DNA of 64,000 bases, from the NCBI GenBank assembly GCA_933207985.1, contig OW240912.1, positions 247,544,372 through 247,608,371 of the forward strand, read 5' to 3'. The notes under the pieces were generated by a model. It was not told the DNA's origin, did not search any database, and worked only from the letters and a program-made list of their open reading frames with translations. Every line of letters begins with the position of its first letter. The first letter of the stretch is position 1. Both the position numbers and the translations under genes were made by a program. Origin of the DNA: Pelobates cultripes (Eukaryota; Chordata; Amphibia; Anura; Pelobatidae). Of this stretch, positions 20,954-33,059 are shown piece after piece.

Positions 20954-21747
20954 TACATTGCTCTAGAATGTTTTGATAAATCTAAACCTATGTATTTAAT
21001 CATGCTGCTAATACATGAATATGGAAGAAAAAAAACACTGTAAAATCATCTGGATTTTCAGAGGTTTCTCAAGTAAAAAAAAAAGTAAGCTCCAGGAAAA
21101 AAATATAAAGGTATTTAACAAATTACATTGATAGCTTCCTGTCACGGGGTTTGGCACAGACTTAGATTAATGTAAACGTTCCACTCCTTGCCAATACGTT
21201 GCGAATTAAAGAGTTCTAAGTAGACTTTACCAGTATCCTATGGAGAGAGTAAAGAGCTGAAAGAGAAAAGATTTGACAGTAAAAAAAAAACTAAATATGT
21301 TGTTCATATTAGTAATGAACATAACTCTCAGAGCTGTAGGTTCCTGGAATTTCTATGTGGAATTCTTGGCTGGCATGAATATGAGGCTTGATATATTAAA
21401 TAACATTAGAAAGAGAATTAACTTTAACTTCTGAAAAAGCATCAATGCGTTCAAAATCAATAATAGTCTACTGTTCTGATTGCTTTAACAGAAATCCTAA
21501 ATCACCATCTGCCAGCTTATAACTAGCCCCAAATATGTGCTCTTTGCGAAACAAATCACAATAAATGGAACAATAATAAAAATCACAGGAATCGAATATG
21601 AAATCTTGGTGATGCCACTAAAGACTAAACACTTATAAATAGGAAAATGATAAAAAAAGAAAAAGAAAAGTTCCCGTAGTTTATTGTCCAAATATCTTTA
21701 TAAACTTGAGCACACTAAATTATTTAAATGAGATATAAATCTAATAT

Positions 21748-21784
<37 letters not shown>

Positions 21785-21925
21785 TCATATTAACTACATG
21801 TGTCATACTATTAAGAAATATATGTTGCAGATATAACCAAGAAAACCATAAAGTAAGCATTGATTGTGTCAAACAAAAATTGTTACATTGTAACAATGTC
21901 TATATATGTCTTTTAACCAATAACT
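20954..21925. other. Intergenic stretch with AT microsatellite
   Basis: No gene. A (TA)n microsatellite lies at about 21747-21782. Otherwise unremarkable AT-rich DNA. Confidence 0.5.
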
Positions 21926-22229
21926 AGAGTTGAGTGAACCCAGACTGTAAAGTTTGGGTTCGTACCTAACATTAAGTTTTTTTAAGGTTGGAGTTCGGTG
22001 TTCGGCGATTTAATGGCACGTTTTAAAAGGCGGCAGGGCAACCAATCAACAAGCGTTTGACTTGTGTGCCCTTAGAAGCTATCACAGCCATGTCTACTAA
22101 TGGCATGGCTGTGATTGGCCAGTGCAGCATGTGACCCAGCCTCTATTTATAAGCTGGAGTCACGTAGCGCTGCACGTCACATGAGCTCTTATCAGTGTAG
22201 GGACAGGATGCTGCCGCTTTCAGGGACAG

Positions 22230-22650
22230 ATTAGGAAAGAATTCTGCAAACTAGTACATTAGTGGGGTGCACTTCATATCTGAGAGTCAAATTGAAGCGT
22301 CAAATACTGCGGTTACATCAGAGTTTTAAAAAGTAAATTTTTTGGGTGCTAAAAAGTACATTAGTGTGGTGCACTTCATATGTGAGAGTCAAATAGAAGC
22401 GTCAAATACTGGGCTTACAGCGCAATTGTAAAAATTCTTATTTTCTGGGTGCTAATCTGCTAAATAGTACATTTTGGGCCTGCTCTTCATATCTGAGAGT
22501 CAAATCGAAGCGTCAAATAGTGCGCTTACAGCACAATTGTAAACATTCTAATTGTTTTGCTGCTAAACTGCTAAATAGTAAATTTTGGGCATGCTCTTCA
22601 TATCTGAGAGTCAAATAGAAGCGTCAAATACCAATATAACAATATTGTAA
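22230..22650. repeat. Four tandem units of 102-111 bp in the hAT left region
   Basis: The motif tcata(t/g)ctgagagtcaaat starts at 22274, 22376, 22487 and 22598, each followed by gaagcgtcaaata. The units also share gctaaatagtaca-type text. Repeats near the end of hAT elements can hold transposase sites; that role is inference. Confidence 0.85.
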
Positions 22651-23305
22651 TTCGGAGGCAATACCCTCACAAGTCAAACTGAGAGGTCAGTTTATAGGGA
22701 AAACTGTTGACTGGATACAATTCTAAAACAATTTCCATATGTCCTTTGCAGACTTTACATGCTGGGAAAACACAGCCAACTGCTGTGGCTTTCTGCAGTG
22801 TGCAGACCGGCAATGAGGGCAGAGTTGAGGATTGAGTGGAAGATGATGTGGAGGATGATAAGGTCCTAGACCTCACATGGAATCAAGGTCATGCGAGTGA
22901 CGTGTGCAGTTTGGAGGAAGAGGCGCTGGTCGCACAGAGGCACCAGCACAGCATAAATCGGAGCAGCCGTCCCTTAGCACTCGTCGGCATGTATTTTCTT
23001 TAGAATTCCCACAGTTATCCAAGTAACAGATGGAGTGATAAAAGGAACCATAACAGATTTAACAAGCCATTTGCAGTTTCGCAGTCCGGTGACCGGGACC
23101 CAGACACTGTCTGGGCGTCGGTCGGATGACCGGGACCCAGTATGCCTGATGTTGAAGTTAGAAGTCACAGTGGGGAATGGATTAGCAGGGTCTAGTGCAG
23201 GGTAACCGCATGCCCCCTGGTGTTGAGCACCAGCATTTGTGCGGCCACATACCATGACCCTGATGCACCTGGATACCATAAGCCATCACCAGACTGATCC
23301 GCAAC

Positions 23306-23530
23306 TTGGAACGGGATGGGACATTCTGTAGCGGCTGTGCGCACTTTCGGCATTCTCACCCTGCTGCTGCTCGCCTGTCTGTGCTGCAGCGTAACTTTGG
23401 TCTTCCCGCTCACCGCCTCATATGCGACGTGCCCACAAGGTGGAACTCCACCTTGCACATGCTGGAGAGACTGTTCGAGCAGCAGCAGGCGATAGTGGAG
23501 TTTCAGATGCAGCACGCATGGGTCAGTCAC
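23306..23530 (+). pseudogene. hAT transposase fragment
   Basis: The plus-strand frame reads HPAAARLSVLQ, then GLPAHRLICDVPTRWNSTLH, then MLERLFEQQQAI. The DVPTRWNST...MLER block is a hallmark of Ac/hAT transposases of the ZBED type, in the catalytic core. The frame stops shortly after, and the C-terminal dimerisation domain is absent. About 75 codons of an enzyme usually longer than 500. Non-functional. Confidence 0.85.
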
Positions 23531-23596
23531 TCTGTGGATCAGTTTTCTTTTTTTATATGTCCCAATATTTTGGGGGCTACCCCAATTAAAAAATAA

Positions 23597-23638
<42 letters not shown>

Positions 23639-23639
23639 G

Positions 23640-24008
23640 TGTTTTTGCCAGATTAGTAATGTTACCTTTGAGACAGTGTGGTAGCCCAGGAATGAGATTT
23701 ACCCCCATGATGGCATACCATTTGCAAAAGTAGTTTACCCAAGGTATTGCAAGTGGGGTATGTCCAGTCTTTTGTAGTAGCCACAAACACTGGCCAGGTT
23801 AGCGTTCATATTTGTTTATGTGTGAAAAAAGCAAAAAAATAATATTTGGCCAGTGTTTGTAACTAAGTGGCTACTAAAAATTACTGGACATACCCTTTTT
23901 GCAATACCTTGGGTTGTCTACTTTTGCAAATGGAATGTCATCATGGGGGTAATTCTTATTCCTGGGCTACCATACGGTCTCAAAAGGCAACATAACCAAT
24001 CTGGCAAA
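23640..24008. repeat. Inverted repeat 1, arms about 160 bp
   Basis: Left arm 23640-23796, loop about 50 bp, right arm 23847-24008. Paired text includes 'gccagattagtaatgttacc' with ggcaacataaccaatctggc, and 'ggtagcccaggaat' with attcctgggctacc. Arms differ at perhaps one base in eight. Confidence 0.88.
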
Positions 24009-24065
24009 TTTTAATGTGAAAAAAATGAAATGAAAACCCTATATTTGACTCTCTAACTTTCCAAA

Positions 24066-24330
24066 ACACCATAAAACCTGTACGTGGGGGTACTGTTTTA
24101 CTCAGGAGACTTCGCTGAACACAAATATCAGTGTTTCAAAATGGTAACTTGTATTATAACAATAATATCGTCAGTAAAAGTGCCGTTCATGTGTGAAAAA
24201 TGCAAAAAATTTCACTTTTACTAAAAATATCATTGTTGTAATACAAGTTACCATTTTGAAACACTAATATTTGTATTCAGCGAAGTCTCCTGAGTAAAAC
24301 AGTAACCCCCATGTACAGGTTTTATGTAAA
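24066..24330. repeat. Inverted repeat 2, followed by a 28-bp tandem copy
   Basis: Left arm 'aaacctgtacgtgggggtac' to about 24168, right arm 24224 to 'ccccatgtacaggttttat'. Central text 'ttcaaaatggtaacttgtat' pairs with 'atacaagttaccattttgaa'. The outermost piece, gtaaaacagtaacccccatg and on to acaggtt, is then repeated directly (to about 24355). Confidence 0.87.
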
Positions 24331-24589
24331 ACAGTAACCCCCATGTACAGGTTAAATATAGTGCTTGCAATTCAAATTCTCTGCACTTTTTGCCTGGGTT
24401 GTCAGGCATGTCAATCAAATTTTAACTAATTAAATCACAAAATTATGTTAAAATATTACTTAAATATACACGTAGAATTTTAATATATACATATATATGT
24501 ATTTAAAGTCTATGTGTACACTTATGTAGTTATTTATGTAATTATATATATTTATCTGTATATATATATTTGCGGTTATTTGTATTTTA

Positions 24590-24960
24590 TATATATATAT
24601 AGATAGATATAGAATGTCATTCTAAGTGTATTTTGTTACCAATATATATATATATATATATTAATAATAAAATACAGTTAGAATGAAATTACATATGTAT
24701 ATATAATTTATTTAAATTTTTTTTTAAATATTTTATTTATTTATTTTATTTTATTATTTTATTTATTTATTATTGTAATTATACGTGTATATATAAATAT
24801 TATATATATATCTTATATATATGTAACATCATTCTAAGTGTATTTTAATACTAACATATGTACTTAAAGTAACATTAAAATACACTATGTATGACGTTAC
24901 ATATATATAAGATGTATATATATTATATTTATAATATATATACATATATATTTTATATAT
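24590..24960. repeat. AT-rich inverted repeats 3 and 4
   Basis: Text gtcattctaagtgtatttt is followed by an inverted partner (aaaatacagttagaatga). A second such pair at about 24785-24960 includes 'tatatatatgtaacatcatt' and its complement near 24890. Flanked by (TA)n. Confidence 0.75.
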
Positions 24961-25020
24961 ATAGAAATACATTTAATTAATTTTAAAACTTGTTTAATCG
25001 TTTTTTTTTTTTTTTACTTT

Positions 25021-25323
25021 CCCACCAGCAGGGGGACTGTCCGACATTTCAGACAGTCCCCCTGTTGGCAGATCCACAGCCAGTTATAGGGGGGCCATGT
25101 GATCGTTCTTTGAGAGCGATCACATGGCCCCTGGGGGCCTTATTTGCCGGGGGAGGGCTGCCTGGGCTGTCAGGCAGTCCTCCAGAAGAGGATCGCGGCG
25201 GAGGTGAGTAAATCTGACCTCCTGGGGGCTTCAGCCATTACAGCGTTCTATGCCGCCGCAACGGCTTTAAAGCCCATTTAATGCGGGACGGCATAGAATG
25301 TCGCAACGGCGTTAAGGGGTTAA
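25021..25323. repeat. GC-rich terminal hairpins 5-7
   Basis: 'cagggggactgtc' pairs with gacagtccccctg; 'ggggccatgtgatcg' with 'cgatcacatggcccc'; 'gcgttctatgccg' with cggcatagaatgtcgc. The last stem abuts the TTAA end. This layout parallels 20310-20613. Confidence 0.85.
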
Positions 25324-26089
25324 AGTATATTTGGCATTCACTACTAGTTGTGTTTGTCTATTTATTACACTTTTTATGCTTTTAGTTGCTTTTATTATAT
25401 TTTCTTTTATCTTCTTCAGTTCCTAGCACTAAAATACTTATCCAATAAGAAAACTTTGGATACTACTCCTTGAAGAATCTACTCAACATTATATCCTTGG
25501 TGGGGATTATACCAGCCAAGTGCTACCATCTGAGCAGGATCTATTGCTCCATTACATGTAAGTAGAATATTCTTACTTTTACAACCATTATTACTTTGAC
25601 TACAGTGTGCACTATTGTTTGCCGTTTTTTTATCTTTTATATATTAAACCATACATTAAGGGACCAGTCCCCAGATCTACATATCCATCAGTGAGGATTG
25701 TACCACTGCATGCTGTTAAACGCAAAGCTGGTTTATAACTTTCTCAAATGTAAGTGATATAACATATACATTATTGTTGTATGTTCTGCACCTATTTCCA
25801 TTTGCTCTGCACCATCACTGGTTAATTTCTGCATTTATTTAATCTACTCCCACCATTTAAAGTCTAGACGGTTACCAGTTGAAAACAGACTCCAGCAATT
25901 GTGGACTGATTGGACTTTATATTGATGCAACCTATATTTTGTGTTTATTGTTTTCTCTATATCTTACAGTACGTGGTTGAGGGTACCCCTTACTATTAGT
26001 GTTTGCTGCCTGCTATCATAACTATACTCAGTGCATTTTTAATGTTTATATTTCTGCCTAGTAATACAGTTAGGTTTAGTAACTCACTA
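25324..26089. other. Unclassified intergenic stretch
   Basis: No recognised gene or terminal repeat. Repeated fragments such as 'gtaagt(a/g)' and 'caccat' are not convincing structure. Confidence 0.4.
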
Positions 26090-26321
26090 GAGGTGCTCCC
26101 AATTTCAGTGTGACGTTGAGAACTCCCCATAGATATGCGTTGATTCAATGCATCTCTTCATCCATGGAGGTGGGGGCAGCTGCGGCAAGACTGCTGTAGT
26201 GATGGAGAAAATGTAAGTTTAAGCACCTTTCAACTCCACTCTTGAAACTTAAACTGCCACTCCAGCACTGTAGGTGTTAGGAATACACGTTTATATTCCA
26301 AACACTATAGTGTTCTTTTAA
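26090..26321. mobile_element. T2-like MITE, right arm
   Basis: Ends cactatagtgttcttTTAA (26318-26321), preceded by 'gcactgtaggtgttaggaat'. The left end is unclear. The following segment to about 26580 (ending 'gagcatcccttaaa') may be another degraded arm. Confidence 0.5.
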
Positions 26322-27770
26322 ACATTAAAAAATCAAACCAACAAACAAAATCAAGGAAAGGAACTTCTGTGACAAGTTCAATGACAGACAACAGTGTAAT
26401 GGGGTGGATAAGTCCACATGCATGCCAATCACCACTTTGCACCAATCAGCATCTCTTCATGCGGAGAGTGAAGACATCAAATGTCGGTCCTGTGAAGATT
26501 TTCAGAAAAGGCTATATTTGCATTGCAGACCATTACATTAAGCTGCGTTTTTGGTGCTTAGAGCATCCCTTAAATATAAGTTAAGAGTATTTCTGCCTCT
26601 CTTTATTGATGTGTTGTTCATTAGTAGAGTGGTCATTTAGATTACATAAAAGTAGAACTGTCAGAACTTACAGATTAGTGACAATTTCTTGTCCCTTGAT
26701 CCCAGTAAATTGGGTTACAAAACAAAGCAGTTGCACTTCCTGTTGAGGTGGCTTTCGTGCCCTATGATGCCTTGGGCGTAGATGCACATGCTCTGTGTGT
26801 ATCAAACTGGAAAGCTTAACTAATTTACATACTTTGCTTTATAGAGAATGTGGCTTGAGTTGGAGAGTGAACAGGTGATTACAGGTGTAATGCGGTGGTG
26901 ATTAAAGGCCATAGTGGTATTGAGGGAACAATAGAGACCGGGATTATGATGGGACTGGCGGAGAGGATAATGTGATAGTGGGTTGAGGGGAATGTGGTAA
27001 ATAAGGTATGAGGGAACTAAGAGGGTGGGTAATGTAATTAGCAGGGACAATGAAGTAATTAGAAGCATTGTACTGGAGTTTTGCCTAAAGCCTTTTGTAA
27101 GTCTAGAAACACCTTTCGGTTGATGAGTCTTTTTTTTAAATATTGTTGTATTTCCACAGCTGTAGTATTGACAAAATTGTGCCTGGAGAAGCCAGTTGAA
27201 ATTAATGGCAGATTCTGAGGATTCTGGCCTCATTTGTTTAGTAGCACTCACACTGTTTCGAAAGCTGTAAGCCTCAGATTAGGAAAATTGATCAGGAAAG
27301 GAAAATATTCAACATTTAGTTTTAGGCTTGTGTTGTTTCATTTTTTATATGAGCAATAATGTAGATATGTTTTTCTAGACAAATGTTATCTGCAGTTCTG
27401 AATAACATGAATAAATGTTAGCATATCATGCATTCACACAGACACTTGAATATTCCTTTGCAAATAAAGTAATTTGTAATTTGCTATATGCTCAGAGAAA
27501 AATGCTGTCGCTTTTGATGAATTTAGACATAGCCAAGCTTGAATAAATATGTGTTTTTATATGTATAATTGTGGTCCGGGTCAAAAGCTGATGGAGAAAG
27601 TAGAGTAAGTTGGATGTGGTGAAGGTTGTTTGCGTTGTGCCAATACCAAAGTTCAAAGAGGCATGTAAATAAAGCGGGCCCACCAAGATGCAATGTTTAA
27701 TAAACTGCCTGGTGGATGTGATGAACCACGCAAACACACGATAATGGTCCATAGTAGGAGGTGCCTAGAG
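26322..27770. other. Intergenic stretch without recognised gene
   Basis: A 143-codon minus-strand frame (26820-27251) has no motif I recognise and is Ser/Leu/His-rich by composition. No element ends seen. Confidence 0.4.
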
Positions 27771-27778
27771 CTTACATA

Positions 27779-28500
27779 CAGGGCCACCTTTGGGCACCAC
27801 AGTAGAGGGACTCAAAAATCCAAATCTCTGGCACCTGGCCAGAGTCTTGGATTTTTAGATATTTTTGACAGTACACGGTTATTGGAGTTCTTTGGGCACT
27901 GATGGCACAACATTAGTGAAGGATGCAATTAGCAGCTGCCCACAGCAGCCACCCCTGACAACTCACACACTGCCGGTGATGAGAAATGCAGAGCTGCTGC
28001 TACGGAGGCACACCTTCATAACCTACAGGCTGCAGGACTTACCTGAGACATTGTAACAGCCTTGCAGAAGTTTAATTGGCTGCTGTTTGCAAAGCCCTGC
28101 CCCCTTGCTTTCAATCAGCCCTCCCATTACATAGTGACACTGCAGCACATGTCATCAGATCGCGAGGGAGTGGGGAACAAGCTTCCACTCTGAAGGCAGA
28201 AAGGTCCATCTGCCTACAGGTAGGAGCTGCCACACCGCACATACTTCCTGTTACAGTGAGTGGGTATCTGGGTATCTGGGTCTGTGAATGTGAGTGGGTA
28301 TCTGGGTCTGTGAAAGTGAGTGTGTTGTCTGTGTGTGTCAGAGTATAAATGTCTGACTGTGAGTGTGCATGTATTGCATGCATAATTGTAAGCCTGTGTC
28401 TGTGTGTTTGTGTGATTTTGTGCATGTATGAGTGTGTATTTATGTGTATATCTGTGACTGTGCATTCTTGAGAATATTTCTGATTGTGATTTTATTTGAC
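27779..28500. mobile_element. Possible hAT-like element with TG minisatellite
   Basis: Starts CAGGGCCACCTTTGGGCACC, a hAT-like terminus, and contains a TG-rich minisatellite (about 28255-28480; gtgagtgggtatctgggtctgtgaa repeated twice). This resembles the layout of the verified hAT elements at 34.8-40.2 kb. No right end or 8-bp duplication was found, so the call is tentative. Confidence 0.35.
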
Positions 28501-30403
28501 TTTAACTAAATGTGTTTGCATGCAATTCTTATGTATATGTCTGTGAGTTTATGTCCCTGTGTGACAGGGGCACACAGTTATACACACACTGCCCTCAATA
28601 AATTACAACATGTATACAGTTATTGCACCTGTTATATATATTATATTATAGTAATTTGGTTGAAATTTGCCGTAACTGCATTTGAGTTCTAGGTGCATTT
28701 GCAACTTATAGCTTACTGTTGTAAAACTGATTGTATGTGCTGTGTCGAAAGCGGGTTCAGAACCTCGTCGTAGTGGTTTATAGCCCAAATGCAGGTCTGA
28801 TGTAACCTCATGCATTTATATGTAGCATTTTTGGTTTGAAATGTCAAGGCCAAATGAGGGCCGGAAGAAAATGTATGGAAGTGACACTTGATAGTAATAT
28901 ATGGTAATTGAAAGTCGCAAGGCCAAATTATGGCCAGATGTAAGTATATAGGAGTGAAACATAAAGTTTAGGTCAAGTGAATTTCAGATGTAAGGTAGGA
29001 TGGGATGTAAGGTAGTAAGAGTTAACGTTTGGTAATTCCATCAGGAAGGCCAAATGAGGGTCGAGAGTATAGTAGATGAAGGCTGAATTTTTTGTCAGAG
29101 CACCTAGGTACCTTGTACGAGTATTAGTATGGGGATCGAGACCTTTGAACATAATGTAAGGTGGAAACCTAAAACACAAATTACCGTAATTGTTGTGTAT
29201 CCAATGATAAGTACCTTGACAATAGATTAAGAGAACTACATACCTGTATAGGTATTGAAATCTACTTGCCAAATACATGTGGTGGATTAGTATTTAGATG
29301 GACTTAAAGGAAAGATAAGTATGGATCTAATGCCTAAATATAGCAATGTGTAGTAGGGAAATAGAAATTACCTGAGTAATTATGGTAATTCAGGTTAACA
29401 TTTCCTTCATGAATAAAGGTTGTATATTGATTTTAAAGTAGCTTGCTAGTGGCTGGTAGTGGTTAATCACAGGAAAAACCTAATTAGTCTTACATTTGGA
29501 TCAATCAAACAGACTATCTATCTCCCACTCAAACCTGGTGTAAGTAACACTCGTACTGGTTAGGTACAGCAGAAACCTAAAAAAAGAAAAGCAATGGATC
29601 AGCACTAGATAACCAAACAAAAAACTAAGGCAGCACACTTACAAGATGGGACTACCTCACAAACCCCAAATATATTAAAACACATATTAAAACTGATTAT
29701 AATTTGAAAAACTGATTGCAATATGTAGACATATACACAGGAAAAATTTACATAAAAGAGTCCAGCAACAAAACAGCAATATCCTGTGGAAAAGTTTCTT
29801 CTTATGGGAAAATCAGGTCAGAGAGTTCTTAAGATTCATACAGACATACAAAAAAACTGAATAAAATTCCAATTGTGTAGTATATTACAACAATTTCAAA
29901 CTGCAGTAGTGTGTAGACCTTATGTAGTCTTACTCACATTTAAAAGTGCTAGCACCAGCTCTTGTATGAATAGCATTCAGTGGTATTGATCCCCACTTGT
30001 AGGATTTGTGTAAAGGTATACTCGGCAGATATCAGAGCAGAGTGATGACCCTAAGACCCAGAAAGAATAGAGAAAAAAACAATAGTGCTCTCTGTACCAG
30101 GAGTAATGGTAAAAGTAATTGTACTCACATTTGGTTGAGCAGGCAAACCACTCAATGAGTAAGGCATAGGCGGTATAATCCCCACCTATGAGGAAAGGTC
30201 CTCACTGGAACAATAGACAGGATGCCAGGTAATATAAAAGAAAAATAAATAAAACAAAATGTGTATGGCACACTCCAAAAGGGTAATGTAGCCTTTATTA
30301 AAACAGTAATAAAATAATCCACAATGTGTTTTTTTAAGCAGAGTTTTATCAAGTGGAAACAAAACAGCAGTAACCTAATAAGTCTCACACTAGAGCTATG
30401 ATC
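28501..30403. other. Unclassified, probably repeat-derived stretch
   Basis: The phrase aaggccaaat(g/t)a occurs at about 28847, 28919 and 29047, suggesting an internally repetitive element, but I see no coding motif. 29570-30400 has 'aatgtagcctttattaaaac' and 'gagttttatcaagtggaaac', typical of dispersed repeats; class unknown. Confidence 0.4.
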
Positions 30404-32325
30404 ATGTTACATAGTTCATAAATACATAGGCTGAAAATACAGGTCTATCAAGTTCAGCCTTCCTCACATTTGTTTTTTGTTGTTGATCCAAAAGAAGGCA
30501 AAAAAAAAACAGTTTGAAGCACTTACAATTTTGCAAAAAACTAGGAAAAAAATTCCCTCTTGACCCCAGAGTGGATTTATTCTTGGATCAAGAAGTTATT
30601 ACCCTACATTTGAAAAATTATATAATTGAATATTATGTTTTTGCAACTATGCATATAAACATCTGTAGTGACTCTGATAAAATCACTTCTTCAGGCAAGA
30701 ATTTCACATCCTTGTTGTTCTTACAGTAAAAAAAAAACTTTCCTTTGCCTTAGACTAAATCTTCTTTCTTCCAGTCTAAACAAATGACCTTAAGTCCTAT
30801 GTATAGTCCTGCTTGTGAATAGATTTCCACACAATGGTTTGCATTGGCCCCGGATGTATTTGTATAATATTATCATACCCCCCTCTAAAGCAATGTTTTT
30901 CTAAACTAAAGAGGTTTAAATTTGCTAACCTTTCTTCATAGCTAAAATGTTTAATTCCTTTTTTAATTTTTGTAGCCTTTCTATGCACTTTTTCTAGTGC
31001 CATTAGAACAAGTGCCCAAAACTGCACAGCATATACAAGATGTGGTCTTACCAGTGATTTCTAAGGAGGCAAAATTATATTCTCAGCATGACAATACCTT
31101 ACTGGCCTTAGCCACTGCTGATTGACATTGCACATTTTTGCATATACAGTATAGTTTGTTGTCTATACAATTCCCAAATCCTTCTTGAGTGTCTTTACCC
31201 TTAATTCGCTTCCATTAAGGGTATAAGTTGATTGTGCATTCTCTACACCGAAGTGCATAACTTTGCATTTTTCTACATTAAATTTCACCTGCCATTTGAG
31301 TGCCCAGTCCCGCAGTCTATCTAAATCCCCCTGCAGCAAAGTAATATCTTGCTCTCATTGTATTACTTTACAGTGCTTTGTGTCAACTGCAAACACTGAA
31401 ACTTGACTTTCAATTTGAAAATTTACCATTAATGACAACTCTCTGTACTCTATTTTCAGGTCAATGTTCTACCCAAAAACAAGAATTTTCATCTAGAACT
31501 ATTTCTTTGAGTTTGAATGCTAATCTATTGTGTGGAACTATATCAAACGCCTTGGCAAAATCCAAATAGATCACATCCCCTGCAACATCCTGATCTATAC
31601 TTCTACTTACTTCTTCGAAGAATGCAATCAAGTTAATTTGACCTAACCTTCATAAAACCATGATGATTCTTACTGATAACCCTGTTCTTTACAAGGAATT
31701 CTTGAGTATTATCCCTTAATAACCTTTCAAATACATTCCCAGCCACAGAAGTTAAGCTCACAGGTCTATAATTTCCAGGAAAGGATTTTGAACATGTTTT
31801 TAATATAGGAACCACATCTGGCTACCTCCAATCCTCCAGTACACTTCCTGAAAGAAAAGAATCTTGAAAGATTTAAAACAGAGGTTCGCCTATTTCCACA
31901 CTTAGTTCCTTAAGTACTCATGGATGAATACCCTGGAGCTTTGTTTATATTAACTTTCTTTAGTTGCTGCAGCACCTTGTCTTGAGTCAACCAATTACAA
32001 TTTTTCTGCATGTTTTTTGCAGTAATCATTTGCATATCTATTGCCATAGGTTTTAATATAAGAAAGAGAAATAGTTATTTAAAATGTCTGCCTTTTCCTG
32101 GTCTTCATTAACTAACACCATATCCTGGTTTTTAGTGTACCTACACTTTTTTTTAGAATTTATGTACTTAAAAAATGCTTTGGGGCTGGTTTTGCTCTCT
32201 TTGGCTATCACTTTTTTATTTTGAAGTTTAGCTAATCTAAATGGCTTTTTGCATGCATTATTGGCTTCTTAATATCTTTTATAGGATGCCTCTGATTTGT
32301 CCGATTTCTCCTAGGATAAGAACAT
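30404..32325 (-). pseudogene. CR1-type LINE relic, copy B (reverse transcriptase to 3' end)
   Basis: A 1.9-kb minus-strand relic. From the 5' side (high coordinates): a stretch with KTSPKAFFKYINSKKK (about 32150-32200), typical of the region before CR1 reverse transcriptase; then FPGNYRPVSLTSVAGNVFER (about 31710-31780), the start of the palm; then FAVDTK near 31395 where active elements have FADDTK; then the C-terminal LEKVHRKATK..KGIKHFSYEERL (30900-31000). The 3' end carries the ACATAGTT-like repeat. Stops and frameshifts throughout. It preserves the site (31429-31432) that is filled by a T2 MITE in copy A. Confidence 0.82.
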
Positions 32326-32328
32326 TCC

Positions 32329-32645
32329 ACTAGGGATGTGCATGGGCAAAATATTTGGTTTGGGTTGGAAATTTGGGTAAGAAAAAAAACGTGTCTGCTT
32401 CAGCAATTTGGACCATTGGCATTCCGTTCGGTTTGGCACTTTGGCACTTCGGTAATTCGGACCTTAACCCTAACTCCTAACTCCTAATCCCTAACCCTAA
32501 ACCCTACCCCTAACCCACTTTGGAAATTCGGCACTTCGAAATTCGGCAATTCGAACTTCGGACATTCGTAAGCATCCGAATGTCTGAAATGCACGAAATT
32601 TGTCCGAATGTACATTCCAAATGAAACAAATTGCACATATCTACT
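32329..32645. mobile_element. MITE-like element with TAGGGATGTGCA ends
   Basis: Left end TAGGGATGTGCATGGGCAAA, right end aaattgcacatatcta, an imperfect inverted pair. The interior is made of attcgg/cttcgg words. A telomere-like tract lies in the middle. No 8-bp duplication could be matched, though the end type suggests hAT. Confidence 0.55.
32459..32518. repeat. Degenerate telomere-like CCCTAA tract
   Basis: About 60 bases of variants: ccttaaccctaactcctaac and on to ctaaccctaaaccctacccc. Several perfect CCCTAA hexamers are mixed with CTCCTAA and CCTAAA forms. It sits inside the MITE rather than at a break. Confidence 0.8.
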
Positions 32646-33059
32646 CTCACACTCTCACACTGGCACAGCAAGCATACAAGCAGATAATTCCTGTATTGCT
32701 GGTCTGTCTCCCTCAACAGCTGAATTCAAGTAGAAGAATTCTGTTTGGAAATATAATTGTTTTATTTCTCCTCTTTTGGACACTTCATGTGATCTATGAA
32801 TGAAATGAACACTTACTGGCTGTCCTGTAACCATCAAATATCTCTTTTTTTCACCGCTTGGATGGGCTGGAGATGCCACCCACATTATTGGACAGACCTC
32901 TTCTCCATCACGGCATGCTACATATTTAACCTCACTCCATACTGCTCCACCACTTTTTCTGGTACCACGGCCGGAAATCTGAATGTTTTTTGTTATGGTT
33001 TGTTTTTTTGTGAAATTTACAGAATTCTGACAACCTCCCCGCATGTTCTCTGAAAAGGC
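32646..33059. other. Short intergenic stretch
   Basis: Nothing recognised apart from a small ctctcacac duplication at its start. The overlapping short frames have no motif. Confidence 0.4.

Larger units (their letters stand above)
21926..23540 (+). mobile_element. Decayed hAT element with internal repeats and transposase remnant
   Basis: Begins about tagagttgagtgaaccc, a common hAT-like terminus in vertebrates. It contains a four-unit tandem repeat (22230-22650), a possible BED zinc-finger remnant near 22740-22800, and a clear hAT transposase fragment at 23306-23530. The right end is not found; the next sequence belongs to the TTAA element at 23600. No 8-bp duplication could be matched. Confidence 0.6.
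23600..25323. mobile_element. TTAA-type element made of serial palindromes (right end intact)
   Basis: Ends cgttaaggggTTAA (25320-25323), the same terminus as the element at 17803-20613, and shares 'tcagcgaagtctcctgagta'-type text with it. At least seven inverted repeats follow one another from 23640 to 25320 with little sequence between. No coding frame. The left end is not found; the AT microsatellite at 23600-23632 may mark a truncation against the hAT relic. Confidence 0.72.

Noticed and set aside
22230..22650. CRISPR-like array
   Set aside because: Units are about 100-110 bp with diverged repeats, no short identical repeats with unique spacers, and a eukaryotic hAT context.
26820..27251. 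143-codon minus-strand frame
   Set aside because: No recognised domain, and Ser/Leu/His content fits chance in this region. Kept only as part of an unclassified stretch.
27779..28100. Second end for the CAGGGCC start at 27779
   Set aside because: The only nearby CCCTG (about 28093) is not followed by a copy of the left flank.
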